Origin: Parcubacteria group bacterium Athens0416_74
Lineage (GTDB): Bacteria > Patescibacteriota > Minisyncoccia > Phycocordibacterales > UBA2100
Assembly: GCA_007375785.1 (NCBI GenBank)
Contig: VMEY01000016.1
Location: 1 to 10,154, forward strand
DNA: 10,154 nt
Direction: 5' to 3'
Shown here: positions 1 through 7,396 of the stretch, in pieces
Layout: every line of letters begins with the position of its first letter
Numbering within the stretch: position 1 is the stretch's first letter
Program-made: the position numbers and the translations under genes
The notes under the pieces: model-generated
Told to the model about the DNA's origin: nothing
Databases searched by the model: none
Seen by the model: the letters and a program-made list of their open reading frames with translations, nothing else

Positions 1-1304
1 ATACGTCTCGTTACTATCGCACCCGCCCCGGTAATTCCCGCAAGCACGAGCGCGCCCAACCACCAGTACCCTCCGAACGAGACCGCAGCAGCTGCAGCGA
101 CTTGCGAAGTCGCCGCAGGCTCGAATACTGGATCAGTATCCACTTCGACTTGCTCTGCGGGCGGAGGCGTCGCCTTCTGTGAGACCGACGTTCGCGCGTG
201 TACGATTGGTGCCGGCGCAGGAGAAGGAGGCGACACAGTCTCTGTCTTGGAAGCTTGATTGCTCTTGAGCGCGAGAGCGCCGTTGGGGTACGCAAGCTCA
301 GTCTCAGGTCCGGCAAAAAAACCTATTGTTTTAGACGAGATACGCATTGACGACCCCTTCAAAATAATAGAATCATTCGGCAACAAAAACTCCCGGTAGA
401 ACGCACGCACCACCCACCTCGATAGATCGAGGTCACGCCCAGCGTTATTATCAATTCTGACGCTCCCATCCTGCTCGACAAAGAAACCGAGCTGCGCAGG
501 TTCTGCAGTCACGATGATTCGGTCCGAGACCGACTCCGTATCTTGCGATATAGAGGCGACAACAACGTACCTGCCCGGATATTCAAAATGATGCAAGACA
601 GACGGGCCGGTTGCAGTCGTTCCGTCACCGAAATTCCATCGGAAACTCGCATTCCCTACAGACTCTTTTTTCCGATTGTACGCGCGGGCAACATACTCCG
701 TGTGTGCTCCCACTATCACGACCCTATCTGAGCCGGCGTCAGCAAAGAGTGTTGGCTCTGGGGGCGCTACGTACGAAGACACCGGAGTATTTTGTGTCGG
801 TACAGTGCTCGTCGTTTGATTCTCTGATGATGTGGTGGTCGCAGTATTATTTTGTTCGACTGTTTGAGAACTTCCCGAGACACTTACCGAGTGCCTTGCA
901 GCCCACGACACGCCGCCCTCCGGCGACCATTGTGTACAGGTGCCTCCGTCGGGTCGGGGCGCAGCCTCGGCTAGGAGTATGTGGGAACCACTCGACGCAT
1001 CCCGGTAGTAGAAATTGCGACGAGATTGATTTGAGCTCAGCGTGAGGGTGAGCGCAGAAAGCGGGTCGCCCCACGAAGTATTTGTAGAGAACTGACCGCT
1101 TCCGGAAGACGAGGTAAGACGGATACAAATGGTGCTTCCGCTCACCGGTTGCCCGGACGCATCCTGCGCTTCAAGCGTAATCTGTTCAGTCGCAACACTC
1201 GGCGCCACGCTCTGCGCCGTCGTCGTAAAGACAAATTGCGCAACATCCGCCTCTGCGAAGAAAGGGGTGAGCACTATGATTGCGGCGAACATCGCCTGCT
1301 TCAT
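1..1304 (-). CDS. Secreted, membrane-anchored PKD-domain surface protein with a lamin-tail-like domain (3' end outside window)
   Basis: The frame stays open for 434 residues to the left edge, so the C-terminus is missing. Residues 1-22 are a signal peptide (MKQAMFAAII... then FFAEADVA). Residues about 24-145 form a beta-rich Big-like region with two cysteines (C60, C123) and a Ser/Gly-rich stretch. A Thr/Ser/Asn/Gln linker follows (about 150-180). Residues about 185-267 are a PKD domain with the signature WNFGDGT (223-229) and the FEYPGRYVV strand. Residues about 272-345 (VRIDNNAGRDLDLSRWVV) resemble a lamin-tail domain. A Pro/Ala/Thr linker leads to a transmembrane helix at about 411-431, followed by VTRR, so the C-terminus is probably cytoplasmic. 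It starts 58 nt after the ATPase stop with no clear Shine-Dalgarno. A binding partner cannot be read from the sequence; a surface or adhesion role is an inference from PKD/LTD architecture. Confidence 0.85.
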   Translation of the reverse strand, partial: MKQAMFAAIIVLTPFFAEADVAQFVFTTTAQSVAPSVATEQITLEAQDASGQPVSGSTICIRLTSSSGSGQFSTNTSWGDPLSALTLTLSSNQSRRNFYYRDASSGSHILLAEAAPRPDGGTCTQWSPEGGVSWAARHSVSVSGSSQTVEQNNTATTTSSENQTTSTVPTQNTPVSSYVAPPEPTLFADAGSDRVVIVGAHTEYVARAYNRKKESVGNASFRWNFGDGTTATGPSVLHHFEYPGRYVVVASISQDTESVSDRIIVTAEPAQLGFFVEQDGSVRIDNNAGRDLDLSRWVVRAFYREFLLPNDSIILKGSSMRISSKTIGFFAGPETELAYPNGALALKSNQASKTETVSPPSPAPAPIVHARTSVSQKATPPPAEQVEVDTDPVFEPAATSQVAAAAAVSFGGYWWLGALVLAGITGAGAIVTRR

Positions 1305-1362
1305 GAACACTATTATTGCTCACGCGCCACTAAAATCGCTTCCCACGATTCGCAGGTGTGGA

Positions 1363-3294
1363 TTAGAGGTCGTCGTTGTCGCGTACATGACCTCCCCGCC
1401 CGTTGATGACCCTCTGGAGAACCTGGTGCGATACTTCCCCCACGTGCTCGTGTCGCGGACGCTCATCGTTCTCTCGCCCCTCTGGTCTTTTCGGATTGTC
1501 TGCGTGTTCAGACTTCGGCGGATGTCGCTGGTCTTGGTGTGGTGGCTGTGGCACATGCTCTCTGCGCTCTTGCCCGCGATGCTCCTGCGCCCGCGGCTGC
1601 TGCGGTTGCTGCCCATGTTTGTGCGCCTTTTTTTCGCGCATCATATCGAGCGGTGAGCGCGACGGCTGCGGCGGCAGAGACGTTGAAGCAATCCCCTCTG
1701 CGCGCGCTTTTTCGATAGCATCACGCAAAGAACCACGGTGCTCGACCTCTTTCTGCTCTCGCCTCGGCGCGTCGCTCCGTTGCGGGAATGGCTGCGGAGC
1801 TTCATGTCTCACGGTGACCGGAGCAGGTTGTGGCATAGGCCGCGACTCGCGGAGTTTCTCAATAGGAGCAACCGCAGGAGATGGCTCATACCTTGGGCCA
1901 CTTGGACGAAAATCGCGCTTTTCTTTTTTCTCTCGAGGAGGCGGGATAAACTCCGCCTGCTTCTCATGGATATGCTTTTCTACGGCGGCTTTCGGACGAC
2001 CGTACGCATGACGCGATGTCATAATTACGTCGTCTCGATATGTGACATGGGGTGGCTCTATAGGCGGAATCGTCTCAGATGAGAACGGCGCTGAGCCGAC
2101 GCCGTCTATCATGAGAGTGAGATATATCTGTCCGATGCCGAGGTTCACGAGGTCCTCCGGCGTAAACGTGGGTTCAAAAACCGTCTCGAGCACCTCCGCA
2201 TCAAAGGGGCCCACACGGAATACGATGAGTGTCCCGACGTTGCCAAATACGGCGTCGCGGACCTCTTCTTCCATCTGTTCTATGTACTGGTTTGCAAGAG
2301 TGAGCGCGAGTTTGTATTTACGCGACTCCGAAAGGATGTCGGCAAATGCCTCGTTCATCATCGATTGGAATTCATCCACGTAAAAATAGAATCGCGGGAG
2401 CTTTGCCATACGAGCGGCGGGCTCATCAGCGCGCGACATGGCGGCAAGGTATATCTTGACGGTGAGCATTGAGCCGAGGAGCGACGCGTTCGTCTCGCCC
2501 ATTCGCCCTTTAGAAAGATTGACGATAAAAATCTTCTTTTCGTCCATTATTTTGCGCAAATCGAAACTCGACTTTGCTTGCCCGACAATGTTGCGGATGA
2601 GAGGATTCGCGGTGAACTGACCTATCTTGTTTTGAATCGCAGGTGTCGCTTCGCGGGTGTATGTATCGGTGAAGGCCGCAAATTCCTCCACCCAGAACGC
2701 TTTCACGATGGGGTCGGTTATCACCTCGATGACCGCATTGCGAAACGTCTTGTTGGTGAGCATGCGATTGACGTCGAGCAGCGTCGAGTCAGGGTACTCG
2801 AGAAGAGCGAGCAGCGTATTTTGCAAGATGTATTCCATGCGAGCGCTCCACGCGTCGACCCATATACGCTTCAGTGCACCCATGAGACCGGAAACCACGA
2901 GGTGACGCTTGTCGTACCCCACGTCCTCCATCACATTGAAGCCGAGCGGATAATCCGTATCGAACGGTGCGAAATAGACGACATCGGAGATGCGCTCCTG
3001 CGGGATAAAATCGAGAAGCTTTTCGGCGGTAGAGCCGTGCGGGTCGATGAATGCGATGCCCTCACCGTTTTGTATGTCTTGAATGGCCATGTTTTCGAGC
3101 ATGGTCGATTTACCCATACCCGTCTTGCCGATCACATAGATGTGTTTTCCCCTGTCTACCGCACGAATGCCAAACATTTCGCGCTTCCCGCGCGTGTGCG
3201 TGGAGGCAAAGTACGTGATGCGCCTATCATCGTCAAATTGGTCCGGATGAGGCTTGTGTTCCTGATGAGAGTGATCGTCGTGATGATCGGACAT
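1363..3294 (-). CDS. VirD4/TraG-like DNA-transfer ATPase, soluble form with long Pro/Arg/His-rich C-terminal tail
   Basis: The 643-residue product is a P-loop ATPase of the type IV secretion coupling protein group. Walker A is GKTGMGKST (56-64), AFIDPHGS lies at 81-88 as in VirD4/TraG proteins, and the hydrophobic Walker B strand FYFYVDEFQ is at 302-310. A LANQY motif follows at 333-337 and TLIVFRVG at 355-362, as in the TraM-recognition region of TraD/TraG. No transmembrane helix is visible at the N-terminus, which is instead His/Asp-rich (2-25). Residues about 450-643 are a low-complexity tail rich in Pro, Arg, Glu, Gln and His. An in-frame extension to 3498 exists but overlaps the hydrolase gene for 154 bp. 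The ATG at 3294 is preferred because the extension resembles no family N-terminus and TATACT lies 6 nt upstream. A motor for DNA transfer, competence or pilus function is inferred. No relaxase or other T4SS gene is in the window. Confidence 0.88.
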   Translation of the reverse strand: MSDHHDDHSHQEHKPHPDQFDDDRRITYFASTHTRGKREMFGIRAVDRGKHIYVIGKTGMGKSTMLENMAIQDIQNGEGIAFIDPHGSTAEKLLDFIPQERISDVVYFAPFDTDYPLGFNVMEDVGYDKRHLVVSGLMGALKRIWVDAWSARMEYILQNTLLALLEYPDSTLLDVNRMLTNKTFRNAVIEVITDPIVKAFWVEEFAAFTDTYTREATPAIQNKIGQFTANPLIRNIVGQAKSSFDLRKIMDEKKIFIVNLSKGRMGETNASLLGSMLTVKIYLAAMSRADEPAARMAKLPRFYFYVDEFQSMMNEAFADILSESRKYKLALTLANQYIEQMEEEVRDAVFGNVGTLIVFRVGPFDAEVLETVFEPTFTPEDLVNLGIGQIYLTLMIDGVGSAPFSSETIPPIEPPHVTYRDDVIMTSRHAYGRPKAAVEKHIHEKQAEFIPPPREKKEKRDFRPSGPRYEPSPAVAPIEKLRESRPMPQPAPVTVRHEAPQPFPQRSDAPRREQKEVEHRGSLRDAIEKARAEGIASTSLPPQPSRSPLDMMREKKAHKHGQQPQQPRAQEHRGQERREHVPQPPHQDQRHPPKSEHADNPKRPEGRENDERPRHEHVGEVSHQVLQRVINGRGGHVRDNDDL

Positions 3295-3306
3295 AGAGAA
3301 AGTATA
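3295..3306 (-). promoter_or_regulatory. Extended -10 promoter placing transcription start at the ATPase ATG (leaderless candidate)
   Basis: Reading the minus strand, TGGTATACT carries an extended -10 (TG-G-TATACT; hexamer at 3306-3301). Six bases separate the hexamer from the ATG at 3294, so transcription would begin at or next to the start codon. The -35 position is occupied by CAACAG, which is poor. There is no Shine-Dalgarno in the 20 bases before the ATG. Confidence 0.5.
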
Positions 3307-3314
3307 CCAAGAAG

Positions 3315-3336
3315 CGTCTGCACCTGTTGGCAGACG
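3315..3336 (-). terminator. Possible weak hairpin terminator after the hydrolase gene
   Basis: A 7-bp perfect stem, CGTCTGC/GCAGACG, with an 8-nt loop lies 9 nt downstream of the hydrolase stop. On the minus strand it is followed by CTTCTTGG, which is only moderately T-rich. It could attenuate read-through into the ATPase gene. It also occupies the -35 region of the promoter candidate at 3295-3306, so it could affect initiation as well. Confidence 0.35.
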
Positions 3337-3344
3337 GACACGTA

Positions 3345-4586
3345 TTATTGCGCTGAGACTATCTGCCGAAGACTGCTGTATTTGTTGGCCGGATCCCAGA
3401 AGAGATACGAGTTGAGGCCCGCATCGGTATTCGCTTGAATCTGCGCGCGCACCATAGCCGGCGTATAGTCGACCGGATAATCGAAGTCTTGGAGCCATGG
3501 TCTCATCTTGCTCGCAGGATATGCAGGCTTGCTGTAGAGAGCTGGTGTAGACGTACCAATGCGCGTATGGGTCAGACCTTCTACGGTCGTCGTCGTCGCG
3601 GCGGTGCGCCGCACAGCCTCGCTCATGGCAAAGTGGACAATGTTGTACGCATTCGCGTTGACATCGTTGTATCCGTGAAAACCTTTCGGATAGTGCGATG
3701 GGTACACCATGGGCGCGATATAGTCGAAGTACGGAAGCGCACGCTCAAGCACCTGTCCGATATTGAGGTCGTCCGTATTCGTAGTCGTCATGCCGAAGAG
3801 GTCCGCCGATGTTTTCATGCCCGTGTCCTTGAGTGCATCGTGAAGATACGCAAAGAATTCTTCAAGCACTTCCGGCTTCGATTTGCCGTTGTCCCATGAA
3901 TAGACCGCTTCCTTCATCGGACCATCGGAAGGAAAACGTATGTAGTCAAAATTGAGCTCATCGAATCCGATGTCGTAGGACTCTTTTGCGAGCGATACGA
4001 CCGTATTCCAGTATGGTTTCGCGCCCACGTCGACAAACGCGAGACCCTTGTGGTCTTTCCAGATTCCTCCGCCAGCCCTTTGCACCGCCTGATCGGGATG
4101 GTCTTTCGTGTACGCGGGATTTTGGAAGACGGTGATACGTCCAATCACGTAAATATTCTTGTCATGCAATTCTTTTATGAAGTCTTTCATGTCGGGTGCA
4201 CCACATTCATCCGACACATATGGCGAGAGTGCAGGATCTGTTACAGGAAACGATATTTTGCCGGTGTAATCTCGAATGTCGATTACGATGGCATTCAGCT
4301 CGGTCGTATCAATAAGCTGTGTGAGGTCTTTGCGAAACGACGGCGTCCCCGCAGCACATTGGGACATGTAAATTGCTTTTACCGCACTTGGCGTCGGGAC
4401 ATGCGCAGAGCGCGGCTTCGCGGGCTCAGTAATTCCGACCAATGGAGATGAAGTAGCTATGCGCGAAAACACCGCCGACGGGGACGAGAGCGAAATAAAG
4501 AGCCCGGCCGCGACTACCGCCGGCGCAGCCACACTAAAAAGAACTGCCCCGACCCTCCTTCTCTGTCGTGCTTTATGACTGACCAT
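3345..4586 (-). CDS. DUF4015-family putative glycosyl hydrolase, membrane-anchored and extracytoplasmic
   Basis: The 413-residue product has a basic N-terminus (KARQRRR) and one hydrophobic helix at about 13-33, so it is a type II anchor or uncleaved signal, with the catalytic domain outside. Residues about 68-410 match the DUF4015 putative glycosyl hydrolase (TIM barrel) family: LNAIVIDIRDYTGKISF (97-113), YVIGRITVFQ (146-155), GFDELNFDYIRFPSDG (207-222), FDYIAPMVYPSHY (287-299) and YLFWDPANKY (394-403). Acidic residues at the strand ends (E210, D214, D288, D398) are plausible active-site positions, but family chemistry is poorly characterised. Its start overlaps the end of the upstream membrane-protein gene by 14 nt, which implies co-transcription and probable translational coupling. 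Substrate is unknown; a surface polysaccharide or peptidoglycan sugar is inferred. Confidence 0.9.
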   Translation of the reverse strand: MVSHKARQRRRVGAVLFSVAAPAVVAAGLFISLSSPSAVFSRIATSSPLVGITEPAKPRSAHVPTPSAVKAIYMSQCAAGTPSFRKDLTQLIDTTELNAIVIDIRDYTGKISFPVTDPALSPYVSDECGAPDMKDFIKELHDKNIYVIGRITVFQNPAYTKDHPDQAVQRAGGGIWKDHKGLAFVDVGAKPYWNTVVSLAKESYDIGFDELNFDYIRFPSDGPMKEAVYSWDNGKSKPEVLEEFFAYLHDALKDTGMKTSADLFGMTTTNTDDLNIGQVLERALPYFDYIAPMVYPSHYPKGFHGYNDVNANAYNIVHFAMSEAVRRTAATTTTVEGLTHTRIGTSTPALYSKPAYPASKMRPWLQDFDYPVDYTPAMVRAQIQANTDAGLNSYLFWDPANKYSSLRQIVSAQ

Positions 4587-4824
4587 GTGAAGTCTCTGAG
4601 AGCGGCATACCCGCCTGCGAAGGCTGGTGTTCTACGTAACGTGTTTCTCGCGAGGATGCCGAAGCACCGAGGCTACCCCCGCGACGTCGGACAACAATGC
4701 CGAGGCCAATCACAAATGCGCCCGCGATAAAGAAGAGGGCGGCATCCCAAGAGTTGGGGAAGCCCAAAAAAGGGAGTGTCGCGACAAACGCGCCGGAGAG
4801 CATGATGAGCGTGTCGAGTGTCAT
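4573..4824 (-). CDS. Small two-helix membrane protein of unknown function
   Basis: The 83-residue protein has two hydrophobic helices, at about 4-21 (DTLIMLSGAFVATLPFLG) and 27-45 (DAALFFIAGAFVIGLGIV). A basic stop-transfer RRR (46-48) and a polar tail of about 35 residues, probably cytoplasmic, follow. No family is recognised. The reading frame can be extended to an ATG at 4848, but the -10 hexamer TATACT lies inside that extension, 6 nt before the ATG at 4824, so 4824 is preferred. The gene overlaps the DUF4015 hydrolase start by 14 nt, which suggests the two are made together. A role as membrane partner or as part of the hydrolase operon is only an inference from position. Confidence 0.75.
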   Translation of the reverse strand: MTLDTLIMLSGAFVATLPFLGFPNSWDAALFFIAGAFVIGLGIVVRRRGGSLGASASSRETRYVEHQPSQAGMPLSETSHGQS

Positions 4825-4859
4825 ATCGAGAGTATACCCTCTGCTCACGGTGACTCCAA
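4825..4859 (-). promoter_or_regulatory. Promoter of the membrane protein-hydrolase operon, leaderless candidate
   Basis: On the minus strand TTGGAG (4859-4854) and TATACT (4836-4831) are 17 bp apart, which is sigma-70 spacing. The hexamer is followed by exactly six bases and the ATG at 4824. The same TATACT-N6-ATG layout occurs at 3294, so transcription probably starts at or beside the start codon. Confidence 0.55.
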
Positions 4860-4889
4860 TTTTTGCTCCCCTGTGTACAATGCCAACGC

Positions 4890-5582
4890 CTACGGCTCGA
4901 CAATCACGACGAACTCTCCCCGCTCAGCCTTTCGCTTTTTGAGGCTCTCAGAGAGCTCTTTTGGGGTACCTACGAGCATTTCTTCATGGAGTTTTGTCAG
5001 CTCGCGTCCAATGCTGATTTTCTTTACGCCCACCGCGTCAAGCTCGGAGAGAAGTTTTTGGATGCGATGAGGCGACTCATATAGGACGACGGGGATGTCA
5101 CTCTTTGCAAGCTCTTTAATGAATGTCTGTCGCCCTTTCTTATGCGGTGCAAAACCGGAGAATGTAAACGTAGGCGCATCGACTCCTGCGATAGAAAGCG
5201 CGGCAGTAAGTGCGGAAGGCCCCGGGATAGCCTCGATGATTGCCTCCGGCATATGTGCGCGGACGTACGCCACGAGCCGCGCACCGGGGTCGGAGATACC
5301 CGGAGTCCCCGCATCCGATACATAGACGACATGTTCACCTGCTTCAATCCGCTCACACACTTCTTTCGCTTTTTTTACCTCCGTGGCTGCATCAAGACGC
5401 TGAAGCGACTTGTGGAGGCCATAGTGCGTGAGGAGCTTCGATATTACGCGCGTGTCCTCAGCATAGATAACAGTGCACTCCTTGAGATTCCACAGAGCGC
5501 GAAACGAGAGGTCACCGAGATTGCCTATCGGTGTTCCTACTATAGAGAGTTTCCCCGCGCTGAGGTCTGAAGACTCATTCAT
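4890..5582 (-). CDS. rsmI: 16S rRNA (cytidine-1402-2'-O)-methyltransferase RsmI
   Basis: RsmI uses S-adenosylmethionine to 2'-O-methylate C1402 in the decoding centre of 16S rRNA. Family motifs are clear in the 230-residue product: VGTPIGNLGDLSFRAL (15-30), AEDTR (41-45), VSDAGTPGISDPG (88-100), AIPGPSALTAALSIAG (118-133), SGFAPHKKGRQ (142-152), VLYESPHR (166-173) and IGRELTKLHEE (191-201). The protein ends at GEFVVIVEP, so the extra C-terminal segment that brings typical RsmI to about 270-290 residues is absent. The frame is open back to 5708, but that extension overlaps the Nudix gene end and spans the palindrome at 5618-5657, so the ATG at 5582 is used. This is the only translation-related gene in the window. 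It appears to have its own promoter, with a 97-nt gap to the Nudix gene and a 65-nt gap to the next gene. Confidence 0.95.
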   Translation of the reverse strand: MNESSDLSAGKLSIVGTPIGNLGDLSFRALWNLKECTVIYAEDTRVISKLLTHYGLHKSLQRLDAATEVKKAKEVCERIEAGEHVVYVSDAGTPGISDPGARLVAYVRAHMPEAIIEAIPGPSALTAALSIAGVDAPTFTFSGFAPHKKGRQTFIKELAKSDIPVVLYESPHRIQKLLSELDAVGVKKISIGRELTKLHEEMLVGTPKELSESLKKRKAERGEFVVIVEP

Positions 5583-5609
5583 AGGAATGACGCTACCACC
5601 CTCTCCCGG

Positions 5610-5615
5610 ATAATA
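5610..5615 (-). promoter_or_regulatory. Candidate -10 for rsmI
   Basis: On the minus strand TATTAT precedes the purine-rich stretch GGGAGAGGGTGG, then 13 bases, then the rsmI ATG. This implies a leader of about 20 nt. No good -35 is seen; that position falls inside the palindrome at 5618-5657. Confidence 0.35.
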
Positions 5616-5617
5616 CA

Positions 5618-5657
5618 AACCCACACATACATAGCTATAGCTATGTATGTGCGGGTT
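5618..5657. repeat. 40-bp near-perfect palindrome between the Nudix gene and rsmI
   Basis: The central 28 bp (5624-5651), CACATACATAGCTA and its exact complement, form a perfect palindrome with no loop. After one A/C mismatch the arms continue with AACCC/GGGTT, giving 20-bp arms with 19 pairs. On the minus strand the stem is followed by only a short T tract (GGGTTTGT), so it may end the murD-murC-Nudix transcript inefficiently. It may also be an operator, since it covers the -35 zone of rsmI. Confidence 0.8.
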
Positions 5658-5679
5658 CTCTCTACTTTGCAATGCAAGC

Positions 5680-6117
5680 TTACCGATCCTGCCTAACCAA
5701 CCACTCACTCATATCTGAAACGACAAGGTGGGCTATGGCGGAGACCTCAACATCGCACATCGCTTCGCGCGTCAAAAACTTCCCATATTCCCCCTCTTGG
5801 ACGTTCACGAGCCCCTCAAAGTCATTACCTACTTCCTCGATAAATACGTGGAAGACCGCAACTGAACGCTCGCACTTCATAAGATAGATAGGATTCTTCG
5901 GCTCATAGCAAAGCTCTTCCTGTACCTCTCGCATGAGAGCAATTTTGGAATCTTCCTGATTCTCAATACCACCGCCAAACATACTGAAGATGCCCGCATG
6001 TGTCGGGGCATTCATATCACGTTTTTGTAAAAAGAATTCGAACGCGCCGTTCGCACTACGGCGATAAGGAATGTATACGGCGACCTGTCGCTTTGAATGT
6101 AGGATAGGTTCCTCCAT
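5680..6117 (-). CDS. Nudix hydrolase
   Basis: The 145-residue protein carries a Nudix box: G49-x5-E55-x7-R63-E64-V65-Q66-E67-E68. The box Gly two positions after EE is replaced by Cys (C70). The preceding FSMFGGG and the early strand QVAVYIPYRR fit the Nudix fold, as does FEFFLQKRD (26-34). Nudix enzymes hydrolyse a nucleoside diphosphate linked to another group, using Mg2+ bound by the REXXEE glutamates. The substrate cannot be deduced here: house-cleaning nucleotides, sugar nucleotides and mRNA cap-like ends are all possible. The ATG lies 1 nt after the murC stop (TGA-T-ATG), so it is the third gene of the murD-murC operon. A link to UDP-sugar metabolism is suggestive but not shown. Confidence 0.92.
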   Translation of the reverse strand: MEEPILHSKRQVAVYIPYRRSANGAFEFFLQKRDMNAPTHAGIFSMFGGGIENQEDSKIALMREVQEELCYEPKNPIYLMKCERSVAVFHVFIEEVGNDFEGLVNVQEGEYGKFLTREAMCDVEVSAIAHLVVSDMSEWLVRQDR

Positions 6118-6118
6118 A

Positions 6119-7396
6119 TCAATCGGCTATTTGCTCGGCTACTTTGTAGATATCCCCCGCCCCCATTGTGATGATGAGGTGCCGGTCATCGTATTCAAGC
6201 AGTTTGTCTCGAATTTCGTCGAAAGTTTCCAGTGCACGTGCATCCCCTCCCAGCTTGCGCGTCACATCGGCGAGCACTTCGCTCGTCACCGCCGGGTCGG
6301 CTTCCTCGCGTGCGGCATAGATTGGCGCAACGATGCTCTCATCCGCGGTTGCAAGTGCTCGAGCGAATTCCTGCATGAAAGAGCGGGTGCGACTATATGT
6401 GTGAGGATGAAACGCGACAATAATTTTCTTATCAGGAAACCGCTCGCGCGCCGCCTCAATGGTCTTTTCTATGGCTGTCGGATGATGCGCATAGTCGTCG
6501 TACACAAGTGCACCGCCCGGGGTCTCTCCGCGATACTCAAAACGACGCCATGACCCCTTGAAGCCGAGGAGCGACTTGTCGATGAATTCTTCCTGCAAAT
6601 GCGGAAACGCCGCGCGCGCAGCGGCCTTGGCGGCCCTCGCGTTGTCACGATTAAATTCTCCTATCTGCGCGAGTTCGGGCACACTCTGCGTCGTGTAGTC
6701 GAGTATCGGTGCTTTCGCATCGCCCAAGACTGCCGCAATGACGGGGTCATACGGATTGGTCACGATGATACCGTGCGGCGGTACGCTTTCTACGGCTTTC
6801 CGAAACGTGGCCTGAAGTGCTTCCAGATTGGGAAAGTAATCCGTATGGTCGAGTTCGATATTGGTGATGACGAGTATCTCCGGATGGAGCTTCAAGAGAT
6901 GGTCGCGGTATTCGCATGCCTCCACCACAAACAGCTCTTCCTTGCCAGCGAGAAAATTCGACTCAAAATCGCGGACGATGGACCCTACGATTGCGGTAGG
7001 AGATTTATCACAATCCCGCAAGATTTTCGCGAGCATGCCGGTGGTCGTCGTCTTACCGTTGGTGCCGCTCACGGCGATAGTCTTCGCTTTCTTCGAAATG
7101 AGTCCAAGCGCTTCAAAATATGACATTTCGGGTATGTGCATCTCCTTGGCTCGCACGCGCTCTTGATTACTGCTCGGGACCGCATCACTGTAGATGAGAA
7201 GATCCGTATCGGCAGCGATGTTGCACCCATCGTGTCCGATGACGACGCGCACACCTTTTTGTGCGAGCATCTCCGTCACGGGAGATTCTTCTCTATCCGA
7301 ACCCACGACACTGTGCCCCCTCGAAGCGAGCAGTTGCGCGAGTGCCGACATGCCGATACCGCCAACACCCACCATATGTACATTGTTCGATATCAT
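6119..7396 (-). CDS. murC: UDP-N-acetylmuramate--L-alanine ligase MurC
   Basis: MurC joins L-alanine to UDP-MurNAc with ATP, the first amino-acid addition in peptidoglycan precursor synthesis in the cytoplasm. The 425-residue sequence shows the N-terminal UDP-binding loop VGVGGIGMSALA (9-20), the ATP P-loop SGTNGKTTTTG (110-120), EACEY (159-163), TNIELDHTDYF (178-188), YDDYAHHPTAIE (299-310) with the His pair, and the C-terminal FHPHTYSRT (329-337). GAGDIY (412-417) closes the ligase C-terminal domain. All key motifs are intact. Length is slightly below the usual 450-490, as in compact genomes. The start codon overlaps the murD stop by 4 nt (ATGA), so translation is probably coupled. Confidence 0.97.
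   Translation of the reverse strand: MISNNVHMVGVGGIGMSALAQLLASRGHSVVGSDREESPVTEMLAQKGVRVVIGHDGCNIAADTDLLIYSDAVPSSNQERVRAKEMHIPEMSYFEALGLISKKAKTIAVSGTNGKTTTTGMLAKILRDCDKSPTAIVGSIVRDFESNFLAGKEELFVVEACEYRDHLLKLHPEILVITNIELDHTDYFPNLEALQATFRKAVESVPPHGIIVTNPYDPVIAAVLGDAKAPILDYTTQSVPELAQIGEFNRDNARAAKAAARAAFPHLQEEFIDKSLLGFKGSWRRFEYRGETPGGALVYDDYAHHPTAIEKTIEAARERFPDKKIIVAFHPHTYSRTRSFMQEFARALATADESIVAPIYAAREEADPAVTSEVLADVTRKLGGDARALETFDEIRDKLLEYDDRHLIITMGAGDIYKVAEQIAD

Noticed and set aside
543..1128. Overlapping short frames on both strands (543-731, 611-1045, 847-1128)
   Set aside because: All lie within the PKD/LTD protein gene, which is open through 434 codons with a signal peptide, PKD motif and membrane anchor.
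2578..3438. Plus-strand open frame of 286 codons antisense to the ATPase gene
   Set aside because: It is an antisense shadow of the VirD4/TraG-like gene, whose motifs are clear; the translation shows no domain, signal or start context.
3295..3498. N-terminal extension of the ATPase by 68 residues
   Set aside because: It overlaps the end of the DUF4015 gene and resembles no family N-terminus; the ATG at 3294 has a promoter-like element directly before it.
5583..5708. N-terminal extension of RsmI by 42 residues
   Set aside because: It runs through the 40-bp palindrome and into the Nudix gene; RsmI homology begins about 10 residues after the ATG at 5582.
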